Of a DNA stretch of 64,000 nucleotides, positions 42,912 to 52,418 are shown in pieces. The DNA is from an uncultured Prevotellaceae bacterium. Lineage in GTDB: Bacteria; Bacteroidota; Bacteroidia; Bacteroidales; Bacteroidaceae. A program made the position numbers and the translations under genes. The stretch is taken from positions 12,472 through 76,471 of the forward strand of contig CALDLA010000069.1 of the NCBI GenBank assembly GCA_937898415.1, written 5' to 3'. The notes under the pieces were generated by a model, which searched no databases, had not been told where the DNA came from, and saw only the letters and a list, made by a program, of their open reading frames with translations. Position 1 is the first letter of the stretch. The number at the start of each line of letters is the position of its first letter.

Positions 42912-45900
42912 ATGACTAACAATATGAAGAAACAAATCCTAACTACTTTGATGACGGCGGCCCTGTGTCTGTGGCTGCCGCTGGCAGGGATGGCTGCCAA
43001 TACGAAGAAGTCCGTTGCCCAGGTGACGGAGGCTGTGACGATTACCGACGACTGGGACTATATCGTGACGGGAGCGACGCCCTTTGCCGAAGGGGCCTCT
43101 GTCGATTTGGTCAATACGGAGCACGCCGTCCTTATATTGAATAAGGTAAAACCCTCCGCGGCTATCAAGTTGTTGGCAACGTATGTGAAAATCAACGGTG
43201 CCAAGGCCGTGAACAACACGAACTGTCAGGTGAAGCTGTATAACCGCGGCTGTATCATCCTGCCTTACGGTAATAGCACGAAGCCGCTGACCGTCTATCC
43301 GGAGCCGAACTTCGGGGGCGAGGGCGTCAACAACTTCGGCATGGGCAACTCAGGCGGCTATATGAACACGCTGACCGCCGCCCAGCTGAACAACAAGATA
43401 CGCTCGTTCAAGCTGAAGCGCGGCTACATGGTGACGTTCTCGACGCAGGCCAGTGGCCGCGGCTACAGCCGTTGCTTCATTGCTGCCAGCAGCGACCTGG
43501 AGGTGCCCGAACTGCCCATTGTGCTCGACCAGAAGATTTCTTCCTACCGTATCTTCAAGTGGTATGACGCAGGCAAGAAGAATCTGGCCAATTCTGCTGG
43601 TAGCAAGGATGCCCTGGATGCCCTCAATGTGCAGAGTACCTATGACTGGGGGCAGGGTAACACCAGTCTCCAGCCCGACTATGAGTGGGTGCCTAACCAC
43701 ATCTATGAGGACTGGCCTTCGTCGTCTACCATCGGCGGAACGACCCAGTCTCCCCACACCAAGAATAACAACGAGCCGAGGAACTCGGCCGACGACCATC
43801 CGCAGGACCTGAAAACTATCCTCGATAACTGGGAGAACATGATGCGTACTGGTTTGCGTCTCTGTTCACCGGCCTCGTGGGACGGCAGCGATTATACGAA
43901 TGCGACGGGATTCCTGGCTGAGTTCTTCGATTCCATCGATGCCCGTGGCTGGCGCTGCGACATCATCGACCTTCATTGCTACTGGGTAGAAGGTACGTTT
44001 AACAATATTGTGAACTGGACCAATAAGTACAAGCGCCCCGTCTGGATTTCAGAGTGGTGCTGGGGTGCCTCGTGGAACAAGAACGGCGCCTTCGCCAGCG
44101 GCGTGACCAGAGACCAGGTGAAGTCGGCGCTGCAAAGCATCTGTTCGAAACTGAACGGCTGGGACTATGTGGAGCGCTACTACTACTGGAACAACGAGGC
44201 TTCCATCTCGAAGCTCTATGAGAACGGCAAGCTGACGCCTGCCGGCGAATACTATGCCAGCATGACGACGTCGGTGGGCTACAACGGCAAGTACGACTTC
44301 GTGCCCACCACGCCCCGTCAGTACGCCCCGTCGCGCTTCAAGACGACTTCTTCCAACGGCAAGGTCGTGGTTTCATGGTATGATGCCAATGGCGAGTACA
44401 ACCAGCTGATGGAGGTACAGCGCAAGGTGAAGGGCGGCCAGTGGGAGACCCTGTCAACCATTGAGCAGAAGGAGGCCGCCAGCAACTATACGTTTACGGA
44501 TGCCGAGGCGCCTGAGGGGGCTATCTACCGTGTGCATCTGAAAGACTTGAACGGTCGCGACTATTATACCAATAATACCATGGAGACGGGCGACGCCGTG
44601 ACCACAGCCGACGGCAAGACGCTCTACGTGGGCGGCAACCTGCTGCAGAACGGCGACTTCGACTTCGGCACTGAGGGGTGGACCTCTGGCACGGGTGCGG
44701 CCATCGGCCAGCCTTATTTCCAGGTGGTGCCCGTCGGTGGCGTCGATGGTGGCAGCTATTTGCAGGCCTATGGCAATGGCGGCATGGATGTGGCGTCGTC
44801 GCTGAAGAAGGTGGTCGACATCCAGCCCGAAACCGACTATTACTTCCGCGTGGCCTCCCGCAACGGTGGTACTTATCAGAAGGTCAGCCTGACGGCGGAT
44901 AATGGCAAGACGGAGGGTGCGAACGTCCTGACTTTCCAGGATGCCACCGACTGGCTCTACCAGTCAGGCATCTTTAATAGCGGTACCTACAATCAGGCAC
45001 TCATCGCCTTCCGCTGGTTAGGTGCCAAGGCGCAGCTGGACAAGATGGAACTGCGTCGGCTCTTCAATACCTACGAGGAGGCCGTGGCCGACGGCACGCC
45101 CTTGGATGTGGCCTATGCTGCTGCCAAGGCCGAGTATGATGCCGTCGTCGCTCAGCAGCGGGCCGACTCGCTGGCTCAGGTGAACAACGCCCTGAAGGCG
45201 ATGGACTGTCCGCTGGATGCTTCCAACCTGGAGCTGGTCCTTGTGAGCGGTAAGGTGAAGCAGTATAACTTTAAAGCTGAGACGGGATGGAACGTCAAGG
45301 CCGGAACCTATAAGAATGGCGACCAGCGGTTGGCTGAGCAGGCTGGAAAGTCGTGCTGGAATGCCTGGTGGGCAAGTGTCAATGCCTCGACGGGCGACAA
45401 GCAGACGATGGAGGTGAACCAGCAGGTGACGGGACTGCCTGAGGGCGCTTACTTCTTGGAGTGCAAGGCCACGACGCAGCACTACTGCATCTCCGACCAG
45501 CACGGTTTCATCACCTATGAGGGAGAGACCGCCAACACGCCGACGCTTCAGGCCGACTACCTCGACCTGCCGACCGTCAGCAATGTGTGGCAGACGCTCA
45601 CCACGACACCTATTTATATTAAGGAGGGCGGTTCGGCAACCATTGGCTTCAAGAACTCCAAGGTGGGCGCTACTGACAATGCCTGGCATGCTTATGGCGA
45701 TGCCAGCAGTAAGGGCGACAAGCGTGAGGGATGGTGGTGCGCTACCGAGTTCCGTCTGCGTTATCAGCCGGCCTACACCGTGGTCAGCGACGGCCCGAAG
45801 TGGGCTACCATCTGTCTGTCGCGTGAGATTATCAAGCCCAACGACGTGAGGCTGTACCGCATCGTCGGCATCACGGCCGACCAGACCAGACTCTGTGTCG

Positions 45901-46352
45901 AGGAGGTGACGGCTCCCGCCGCTGGCGTACCTTATATCTATTGTGCCGACAAGGCCAATCCGCGCTTCTTCATGAAAGGTTCTGAGAAGACGACGCCTGT
46001 CAGCGGCGATGGTAACCTGAAGGGCTATCTGACCGTGACCGCTGGCACGAAGGCTCCCTTGGGCAGCTACGTCCTGCAGGATAATGGTGTGTGGGTCAAG
46101 GTGGAGGATGAGCAGACTGATGTCCTTTCGAACACCGCACTCGTTACCAGTCTGGAGGGACTGACCGTCATCGACAACTGGGAGGGTCACACGATGGCAT
46201 TGAGCACCGCCACGGGTGTCAACGCCGTGACTGCAGCTGACAAGACGGCCAAGACCAGCTACACCCTTGGTGGTCAGCGCACGACGAACGGTCGCGGTAT
46301 TGTCATCGAGACCGACGGACGAAAGACGCGTAAGGTCATCAGACGATTATAG
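42912..46352 (+). CDS. Secreted GH128-like (Glyco_hydro_cc) multidomain protein
   Basis: An 1146-aa secreted protein. The signal peptide begins at M-K-K-Q-I-L (ATG 42924); the first ATG is 42912. Residues about 200-450 form a TIM-barrel glycosidase. N-N-E288-P is the likely acid/base, I-I-D-L-H-C-Y-W the barrel strand, and W-I-S-E381-W the nucleophile, the pattern of GH128-type beta-1,3-glucanases. An FN3-like module (about 475-560) and two carbohydrate-binding-like sandwiches follow. The tail (Y-T-L-G-G-Q-R...R-G-I-V-I-E) is a divergent form of the shared C-terminal signal. Its stop overlaps the convergent DUF5107 gene by 6 bp. Substrate unproven. Confidence 0.75.
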   Translation: MTNNMKKQILTTLMTAALCLWLPLAGMAANTKKSVAQVTEAVTITDDWDYIVTGATPFAEGASVDLVNTEHAVLILNKVKPSAAIKLLATYVKINGAKAVNNTNCQVKLYNRGCIILPYGNSTKPLTVYPEPNFGGEGVNNFGMGNSGGYMNTLTAAQLNNKIRSFKLKRGYMVTFSTQASGRGYSRCFIAASSDLEVPELPIVLDQKISSYRIFKWYDAGKKNLANSAGSKDALDALNVQSTYDWGQGNTSLQPDYEWVPNHIYEDWPSSSTIGGTTQSPHTKNNNEPRNSADDHPQDLKTILDNWENMMRTGLRLCSPASWDGSDYTNATGFLAEFFDSIDARGWRCDIIDLHCYWVEGTFNNIVNWTNKYKRPVWISEWCWGASWNKNGAFASGVTRDQVKSALQSICSKLNGWDYVERYYYWNNEASISKLYENGKLTPAGEYYASMTTSVGYNGKYDFVPTTPRQYAPSRFKTTSSNGKVVVSWYDANGEYNQLMEVQRKVKGGQWETLSTIEQKEAASNYTFTDAEAPEGAIYRVHLKDLNGRDYYTNNTMETGDAVTTADGKTLYVGGNLLQNGDFDFGTEGWTSGTGAAIGQPYFQVVPVGGVDGGSYLQAYGNGGMDVASSLKKVVDIQPETDYYFRVASRNGGTYQKVSLTADNGKTEGANVLTFQDATDWLYQSGIFNSGTYNQALIAFRWLGAKAQLDKMELRRLFNTYEEAVADGTPLDVAYAAAKAEYDAVVAQQRADSLAQVNNALKAMDCPLDASNLELVLVSGKVKQYNFKAETGWNVKAGTYKNGDQRLAEQAGKSCWNAWWASVNASTGDKQTMEVNQQVTGLPEGAYFLECKATTQHYCISDQHGFITYEGETANTPTLQADYLDLPTVSNVWQTLTTTPIYIKEGGSATIGFKNSKVGATDNAWHAYGDASSKGDKREGWWCATEFRLRYQPAYTVVSDGPKWATICLSREIIKPNDVRLYRIVGITADQTRLCVEEVTAPAAGVPYIYCADKANPRFFMKGSEKTTPVSGDGNLKGYLTVTAGTKAPLGSYVLQDNGVWVKVEDEQTDVLSNTALVTSLEGLTVIDNWEGHTMALSTATGVNAVTAADKTAKTSYTLGGQRTTNGRGIVIETDGRKTRKVIRRL

Positions 46353-49300
46353 GTTGGCGTCGATGAGCGTCCTGAACTGCTGGATGCCCTGGTGGTTGTT
46401 GTCGAGGATTTCGACCTCCTTCAGGTAGCGTTCAGCACGTTCTTTGTCACCCATGCCGTAGTAGCCGAGGGCAAGCATATACTTACAATGGATGACGTTC
46501 TTCGTGTCCAACGAGTCGTCCCAGATGAGCAGGTCGGGCAGCGAGACGGCGAAGTAGTCCATCGTCTGGTGTTCGAAGACGTGCTGCTTGCCATAGTTGA
46601 TGAGCTTGTTGAACAGGCTGCGGGCCTTGTCCTCCTGTCCCAGTTTGCGGTAGCAGAGGCCGGCGTAGAAGATCTTGTCGGGCTTCGCGTCGTTGTAGTA
46701 CATGGCGGCGGCGGGTTCCGTCGGCCCTGCGGTACCTTCTTCATAGCGCCCGAGGAAGTAGAGGAAGTCGTTGTCCTGGGCTCCGTAGAGTTTGCCCTCG
46801 CCGAGGTGGGGCGGATAGACAAGGCACTCCTCCAACAGCCGTCGGGCCTGTTCCTGCTCTCCCCGGGTGAGTGCTTGCTTGGCCAGTTCCAACCGGCAGA
46901 ACTGATACTGTCCGCTGACCTTGCCTTCGCCGCCTTCCCACGGATGGAACTGGTGGGCGTCCAGCTTCGCCATCGCCTCTTCGTAGCGCCCTAACTGGTT
47001 GAGCAGGGTGATTTCCTCCAATACGAGGTCGTCGCGCCGGGCAATCAGCTCCGGATATTGCTGCAGGAAGTCGAGGCGCTCCTGATGAGGCTTGTGCAGC
47101 CGCTTGTAGAGCTGGTCGAGTTCCATGAGTACGCGCTCGTCGCCTTCGTCCAGATGGAAGGCGCGCTCCATATACTCGACGGCCTCCTCCTCCCGGCCTT
47201 GCTTGTTAAAGCGGGCCAAGGCCAGGTTGCGCCAGACGGTGGGGAACTGCGGGTCGAGCTTCGCCGAGCGTTCCCAGTTCTCGATGGCGACATCATACTG
47301 CCGCTTGTCGTAGAACAGGCAGCCGAGGTAATAGGGCGCACGGGCGCCGTCGGGATTCACCGACTTGGCACATGCTAAGGCGAGGACGTCCTCCAGACGG
47401 TTGGGGAAGCAGCAGTAGCTGTCGGCCTGTTCGGCCTGCTCGAAGGCGGCTTTGGCGGCCGCCGGGTCACCAAGTCCCATCTGGGCCCACCCTATGTAAT
47501 AATAGGTGAGGGGATGCCCCGTTGGAGCCAGCCTCAGGAGGTCGATACACTCCTGCCAGAGTCCGGCCTGCGCATAGTCCAAGGCCAACTCGTGGTAGTT
47601 ATACACGTTGCCGTGCATCATCGCCGTCAGGTCGTTCAGCACGTCTTCGCTTCCCGTCATCAGGTACTGCTCGTACAGACAGCCGTAGTTGAAGCGGTCG
47701 AGGACGAGGCTTTCGTCAATGAAAGCTTGTCTCGTCTGCTGCGATTCCGTCGCAACAAGCCTCATCACCGCCGCCTTCATGGCACGGGCCTTGTGGTTGC
47801 AGCTGTTGAAGACCAGCGAACGGTTCAGCTCTTCAAGGGCATCACTGTAGCGGCCCTGAGCGGTGCTGATGCAGGCGGCCTCAAAATAGCCGGCATCGGC
47901 CCAGGCCTTGTTCCATGTTGACTTCCAGAAGAGCTCGTATGCCTCGGCGAGATGGCCGAGGAACTTCCGGGTGAGTGCCAGGTTGAAGAGGGCCTCGCCG
48001 TCGTAGGGGTTGGGGTTGCGCTTCTGCCATGTCTTCACGGCCTTCTGCAAGTAGGGCTCGGCCTTGTCGAAACGTCCGCGCCGCAGGTACCAGAGTCCCG
48101 TCTGGTTCAGACAGCGCACGTCGTTGGGGTCGCGCCGCAGGGCCTCCTCGTAGTAGTCGAGGGCCGACCACGTGGCGTGGCGGTACTGCTCCAGGTGCAG
48201 ACCGGTCAGGTAGAGCTGGTCGTTGGTCTTCGTGTCCTCGGGTGTCAGGGCGGCCTCGGCGGCATCGGGGATGGGGCGGATGTCGTCCTCTTCGGCCATC
48301 CAGAGCAGTTGGCCGACACTCAGTAGCAGGTCTTCCATATTCGCATTCTTAACATCCACAGTCTGCTCAAACACCTCTTCCGGTGACAATGTCACCTCCT
48401 GTTCATAATACGTCTCTCCTTTCTTGTTGCTCAGCCTGACCGTCACCGTCTTCCGCGATGTTGCCAGCACCTTGAACAGCACGGTGTTTTCCCGTGCTTC
48501 GATGTTCATGATGAAGTCCTTGCTAGCCTGCTTCACGATGCCCAGTTCCCGATACGGCATGAAATACTGCACGAACTGCTTCTCCTCGTAGGGCATCAGC
48601 CACGAGAAGTCGGGCTGGTTCTCGGTATAGACGCCCGCCATCAGCTCGATGTAGGGACGGAACACGCCCCGCTCGTCCCTGTCCGTCAGGTTGCGGTCCC
48701 ACGCCCGGCCGAAGTCGCCGTTGCCCCACGTCCATTGCTTCTTGCCGGGCGAGAAGTGGTGGGAGGCCACATGCAGCATGCCGCCCTTGGTGTCGTTCTC
48801 ATAGCCTCCCTCGAAGTCGTACTTCGAGTTGACGGCCATATAGCTGGTCGGCACGTAGATGTTCTTGTAGTTCGAGATGTCCACGCCGGCCGAATAGTCC
48901 ATCTTATAATAGGTACCCGTGGCAATGGGGAAGCTCGATACTGCCCGCTTGCCGTGGTCGAACACGGCGTTGACGTCGGGCGGGAACACCGACTGGTAGG
49001 CATCATTCACCTCGACGGCGGGGTTGGCCCACCACAGGAAGGTCTGCGGCAACGGGGTGCGGTTCGAGACGCGGCCCTGAATCTCCAGATAGGCACAGCC
49101 CGGACGCAGCGTGAAGCCTGCGGCGCCCTTCTGGTGGAACATCCGTTCCATCTCGTTTACCCACACCGTCACGCTCCCGTCTTCATTCTCGACGATGGCC
49201 GAGTCAACAGGTGAGTAGGTCGACGGACGGTGGTGCTGGGGCCAGTTGAACTCGATGCCGCCGCTGATCCAAGGCCCGGCCAGTCCCACGAGGGCTGGCT

Positions 49301-49592
49301 TGACGACGTGGTTATAGTAGACGAAGTGGCGCTGCTTCAACTTGTCGTAGGCCATCTGGATGCGACCGCCTAACTCGGGCAGTATCATCACCTTGATATA
49401 CTCATTCTCCAGATAGACGGCCTGCCACTCCTTGTCCACCTTCTCGTCGCTGATGGACTCAATGACGGGGTAGGGGTAGACCACACCGCTCGACCCCTGA
49501 TAGACACGTTTCTCCAGGAACATCGGGTTCCTCTCTGCCTTCCCGACTTCATAGGTCGGAATGGTCACAATCTCTCTCCAAGCTTTAATCAT
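46347..49592 (-). CDS. DUF5107 domain protein with TPR repeats
   Basis: A 1081-aa protein with no signal peptide, probably cytoplasmic. Residues about 1-420 are a DUF5107 beta-sandwich of aldose-epimerase/mutarotase type (I-L-P-E-L-G-G-R-I, W-I-S-G-G-I-E-F-N-W-P-Q-H-H-R-P). Residues about 450-1081 are a chain of tetratricopeptide repeats. The family is often found beside sugar transporters and catabolic genes. Here a sugar/H+ symporter lies upstream on the same strand, but 674 bp of repeat-rich DNA separate them. Carbohydrate binding plus a protein scaffold is plausible; no catalytic assignment is made. Confidence 0.85.
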   Translation of the reverse strand: MIKAWREIVTIPTYEVGKAERNPMFLEKRVYQGSSGVVYPYPVIESISDEKVDKEWQAVYLENEYIKVMILPELGGRIQMAYDKLKQRHFVYYNHVVKPALVGLAGPWISGGIEFNWPQHHRPSTYSPVDSAIVENEDGSVTVWVNEMERMFHQKGAAGFTLRPGCAYLEIQGRVSNRTPLPQTFLWWANPAVEVNDAYQSVFPPDVNAVFDHGKRAVSSFPIATGTYYKMDYSAGVDISNYKNIYVPTSYMAVNSKYDFEGGYENDTKGGMLHVASHHFSPGKKQWTWGNGDFGRAWDRNLTDRDERGVFRPYIELMAGVYTENQPDFSWLMPYEEKQFVQYFMPYRELGIVKQASKDFIMNIEARENTVLFKVLATSRKTVTVRLSNKKGETYYEQEVTLSPEEVFEQTVDVKNANMEDLLLSVGQLLWMAEEDDIRPIPDAAEAALTPEDTKTNDQLYLTGLHLEQYRHATWSALDYYEEALRRDPNDVRCLNQTGLWYLRRGRFDKAEPYLQKAVKTWQKRNPNPYDGEALFNLALTRKFLGHLAEAYELFWKSTWNKAWADAGYFEAACISTAQGRYSDALEELNRSLVFNSCNHKARAMKAAVMRLVATESQQTRQAFIDESLVLDRFNYGCLYEQYLMTGSEDVLNDLTAMMHGNVYNYHELALDYAQAGLWQECIDLLRLAPTGHPLTYYYIGWAQMGLGDPAAAKAAFEQAEQADSYCCFPNRLEDVLALACAKSVNPDGARAPYYLGCLFYDKRQYDVAIENWERSAKLDPQFPTVWRNLALARFNKQGREEEAVEYMERAFHLDEGDERVLMELDQLYKRLHKPHQERLDFLQQYPELIARRDDLVLEEITLLNQLGRYEEAMAKLDAHQFHPWEGGEGKVSGQYQFCRLELAKQALTRGEQEQARRLLEECLVYPPHLGEGKLYGAQDNDFLYFLGRYEEGTAGPTEPAAAMYYNDAKPDKIFYAGLCYRKLGQEDKARSLFNKLINYGKQHVFEHQTMDYFAVSLPDLLIWDDSLDTKNVIHCKYMLALGYYGMGDKERAERYLKEVEILDNNHQGIQQFRTLIDANL

Positions 49593-49756
49593 ATTTCTTT
49601 ATTTTATAGTTTCACATTCGTTCAACTTTTAGGAGTTAAGGAGTTCTTCGCAAGCGAAGCGAGCAAAGCTCGAGCGAAGGAGTAAAGGAGTTAAGACAAA
49701 TGACTTTCCGCAGAAAATCCCTTGTCATGACGAAGAATACCCCCCCGCATAAGTAA
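49593..49756. other. Gene-free stretch before the 8-bp array
   Basis: 164 bp upstream of the DUF5107 start. It contains two inverted copies of GGAGTTAAGGAGTT-like sequence around the two-hairpin element (49643-49679), then unique sequence with a C-run (ACCCCCCCGC). No gene or consensus promoter is seen. Confidence 0.6.
49643..49679 (-). repeat. Two-hairpin element, inverted copy
   Basis: GTTCTTCGCAAGCGAAGC then GAGCAAAGCTCGAGCGAAG: two adjacent hairpins, CTTCGC/GCGAAG and CGAGC/GCTCG. The same element occurs in opposite orientation at 56623, 56673 and 57302. Confidence 0.75.
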
Positions 49757-50283
49757 TGTCTTAACTCCTTCACTCCTTCACTCCTTCACTCCTTAACTCC
49801 ATAACTCCTTAACTCCTTAACTCCATAACTCCATAACTCCTTAACTCCTTTAACTCCATAACTCCTTAACTCCTTAACTCCTCAAAAAAAACTCCATAAC
49901 TCCTTAACTCCATAACTCCTTAACTCCTTAACTCCTCAAAAAACCTCCTTAACTCCTTAACTCCTCAAAAAAACTCCTTAACTCCTTAACTCCATAACTC
50001 CATAACTCCATAACTCCATAACTCCTTAACTCCATAACTCCTTAACTCCATAACTCCATAACTCCTTAACTCCTTAACTCCTTAACTCCTTAACTCCTCA
50101 AAAAAAACTCCTTAACTCCTTAACTCCATAACTCCTTAACTCCTTAACTCCTCAAAAAAAACTCCATAACTCCATAACTCCTTAACTCCTTAACTCCTTA
50201 ACTCCTCAAAAAAAAACTCCTTAACTCCTCAAAAAAAACTCCTTAACTCCTTAACACCTTAACTCCTTAACTCCTTAACTCCT
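49757..50283. repeat. Array A of degenerate 8-bp repeat (AACTCCTT), overlapping the symporter 3' end
   Basis: About 525 bp composed almost entirely of AACTCCTT and its variants AACTCCAT and CACTCCTT. Seven A-runs of 6-9 bp, each introduced by CTCCTC, break the array into blocks. The array runs into the coding sequence of the symporter, supplying its stop codon and last residues (E-L-R-S). On the minus strand it reads GGAGTTAAGGAGTTAT, repeatedly creating ribosome-binding-site-like GGAG and ATG. Confidence 0.95.
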
Positions 50284-51589
50284 CAACCAACTCTCCCTCA
50301 AGCTCTTCCAGACTCTTACCTTTCGTCTCAGGACAACGGCGGTAGAGGAACACGAAGGCACATACGCAGATGGCGCTGTAAATCCAGAACGTGCCGCTCG
50401 AACCTAAGGCCGCGTTCATCGACGGGAACGAGAACGTCAGGGTGCAACAGCCTACCCACAGCGCAAACGTGCAGGTAGCCATCGCGATGCCGCGGATGCG
50501 GTTGGGGAAAATCTCGGCCAGCAGCGTCCACGTCACAGGAGCTAAGGTCATGGCGTAGATGGAAATGGCCGCCACCACCAGCCCAACCATCAGGACACCC
50601 GTCACCTGCATGAAGTAGCAGGTGCCCAAGATGAGGTAGATAAGCCCCAGCCCGCCGGCTCCGATGAGCATCAGCGTGCGGCGGCCCCACTTCTCAATCG
50701 TATAGAGGGCCACAAACGTGAACACCACATTGGCAATACCCGTGATGACAATATTGATGAACATACCATCGACGTCGAAGCCGGCCCCCACGAAAATCTC
50801 CTGCGCATAATTGAAGATGACGTTCGTGCCGCACCATTGCTGGAACACCGCAATCACCAGGCCCAGCCACAGCACCCGTCTGTATGAGGAATTGGAAATG
50901 AGGGACGAGAAATGCTCATTTCTCATTTTCAATTCCTCACTTTTCATTTTTAACTTTTCACTTTTCATTTCCAGGTACACCGGCGATTCCGGAATCAAGA
51001 AGCTCATGACTAAGAACAATGCCGCTGGCAGCGTCTCGGCCCAGAACATCCAGCGCCAGCCCCATTCCACGTCCCACGTCAGGTTCTCGGCCACCGCCGT
51101 GTCTCTTGCTAACAGCATGTTCACAATCTGCGCCCCAAGGATGCCCAGCACAATCGTCATCTGGTTCAGCGACACCATCCGACCACGAATCTCAGCTGGA
51201 CTCACCTCGGCAATATACATCGGAGCTAAGGCCGACGCCACGCCAATGCCCACACCGCCAACGAACCGCGCTATATTAAACAAGGTGAAGTCATTGAACA
51301 GTCCCGTGCCGATGGCCGACACCGTGAACAGCAGCGCCGACAGCATCAGCAGCGGCTTACGGCCATACCTGTCAGCCGCACCGCCAGCCACCATCGCACC
51401 CGCCAGACAGCCTATCAGGGCCGTCGTCATCGCCACACCCTGCAACAGCGGCGAATCGCCGATGCCGAAGTAAAGCTCATAGAACGGCTTCGCGCCGCCA
51501 ATCACCACCCAGTCGTAGCCGAAGAGCAGTCCGCCCATGGCCGACACCAGGCAGATAAAATAGATGAATCCTTTGTTAGTACCTTTCAT
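50267..51589 (-). CDS. MFS sugar porter (sugar:H+ symporter, XylE/AraE-like)
   Basis: A 440-aa sugar porter with 12 membrane segments. Family motifs: G-F/Y-D-W-V-V-I-G-G-A, D-R-Y-G-R-K (loop 2-3), P-E-S-P-V-Y-L before the central loop, and P-E-T-K-G-K-S-L-E-E-L at the C-terminus. It imports a pentose or hexose with H+. Two oddities: the central loop between helices 6 and 7 contains E-M-K-S-E-K-L-K-M-K-S-E-E-L-K-M, encoded by an AAAAGTGAAAAG-type repeat. The last four residues and the stop codon come from the 8-bp array A. Two -7 boxes lie upstream on the minus strand (51632-51639 and 51666-51673). Confidence 0.9.
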   Translation of the reverse strand: MKGTNKGFIYFICLVSAMGGLLFGYDWVVIGGAKPFYELYFGIGDSPLLQGVAMTTALIGCLAGAMVAGGAADRYGRKPLLMLSALLFTVSAIGTGLFNDFTLFNIARFVGGVGIGVASALAPMYIAEVSPAEIRGRMVSLNQMTIVLGILGAQIVNMLLARDTAVAENLTWDVEWGWRWMFWAETLPAALFLVMSFLIPESPVYLEMKSEKLKMKSEELKMRNEHFSSLISNSSYRRVLWLGLVIAVFQQWCGTNVIFNYAQEIFVGAGFDVDGMFINIVITGIANVVFTFVALYTIEKWGRRTLMLIGAGGLGLIYLILGTCYFMQVTGVLMVGLVVAAISIYAMTLAPVTWTLLAEIFPNRIRGIAMATCTFALWVGCCTLTFSFPSMNAALGSSGTFWIYSAICVCAFVFLYRRCPETKGKSLEELEGELVEELRS

Positions 51590-51727
51590 ATCTCCGCGTC
51601 AATAGTTGTTTTGGTATTTGAAATTGCGTTGCAAAATTAGTGTTCGTGACGAACTTTTCGCGATGCAAAGATAAGAAATAAAACCAAATTCCCCAAATTA
51701 ATTCACAGAAAACTATCGATGGAGGTC

Positions 51728-51781
51728 GAACATATGTGAAAAGTCCAACGAACATATGTTCATAGGCCAACGAACATATAT
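51728..51781. repeat. Three 22-bp-period repeats with core GAACATATGTTC
   Basis: Cores GAACATATGT start at 51728, 51750 and 51772, exactly 22 bp apart. The second extends to the 12-bp palindrome GAACATATGTTC; the third is GAACATATAT. Spacers share GGCCAAC or AGTCCAAC before the next core. Confidence 0.9.
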
Positions 51782-51791
51782 TGATATTGGT

Positions 51792-51840
51792 GGTTCTTCT
51801 GCAATTTCGTTGAAATTTAGTCAGAAATCTTGACAATATC
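51792..51840. repeat. Conserved module motifs (GGTTCTTCTGC and TTGACAATATC)
   Basis: GGTTCTTCTGCAATTTCGTT (51792-51811) and TCAGAAATCTTGACAATATC (51821-51840) recur at 54546-54565 (GGTTCTTCTGCGATTTAGTT) and 54727-54746 (TCTGAAATATTGACAAAATC), each time near a palindrome array. Confidence 0.7.
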
Positions 51841-51881
51841 ACGCCAAGTATATTTCTATTAATTAACTCGTTCGAAGAGTT

Positions 51882-51947
51882 GAGTCGACTCATTCGATCG
51901 ATTGAGTCGACTCACTTGATCGAATGAGTCGACTCAACTTTTTGAGG
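51882..51947. repeat. Three 22-bp-period repeats with core GAGTCGACTC
   Basis: The 10-bp palindrome GAGTCGACTC occurs at 51882, 51904 and 51926, exactly 22 bp apart. Spacers include the mutually complementary ATTCGATCGATT and CTTGATCGAAT. The last copy runs into CAACTTTTTGAGGG, which is shared with the array ending at 54687. The whole can fold as a long hairpin and may also terminate transcription. Confidence 0.92.
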
Positions 51948-52080
51948 GTATCTTCAGATGAAAATAAGACCTTTATCCGAATTATTTACAAGTATTTCCT
52001 TAATTCTCCAAATTATTTTGCAGAAAAGCTGCCTAAACCGCAGTCGTGTGCATCATTCCCCGTTAATATTATGCGGTAAA

Positions 52081-52290
52081 TCTCCTTAACTCCATAACTC
52101 CTTCACTCCTTAACTCCTGAAAAAATCTCCTTCACTCCTTCACTCCTGAAAAAATCTCCTTCACTCCCTAACTCCTTAACTCCTTAACTCCTGAAAAAAT
52201 CTCCTTAACTCCTTAACTCCCTAACTCCTTAACTCCTTAACTCCTGAAAAAATCTCCTTCACTCCTTAACTCCTTAACTCCATAACTCCT
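52081..52290. repeat. Array B of degenerate 8-bp repeat
   Basis: About 210 bp of AACTCCTT/CACTCCTT units, broken by CTCCTGAAAAAATCTCC spacers. The unit matches array A but the interrupting spacer differs. Located upstream of the ptuA-like promoter. Confidence 0.95.
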
Positions 52291-52390
52291 AACATGCGAC
52301 ACTTGAATATAATGATATGCCTGATAGTCTTTGAGGCTTTAGAGGGATAATAAAGTGCAAAAAAAATAGAAAAACGAATCAAAAAGATTA

Positions 52391-52418
52391 TTTGATTGGA
52401 AGAAAATTACTAATTTTG
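52391..52418 (+). promoter_or_regulatory. ptuAB-like operon promoter
   Basis: TTTG at 52391-52394 and TAATTTTG at 52411-52418 (16-bp spacer, a little short), 43 bp before the ATG. Confidence 0.6.

Noticed and set aside
45018..46190. 390-aa minus-strand open frame inside the GH128-like gene
   Set aside because: Antisense to a well-supported secreted protein, no promoter or domain.
51576..51893. 105-aa minus-strand open frame upstream of the symporter
   Set aside because: It covers the two promoter boxes and a palindrome array; composition is not coding-like.
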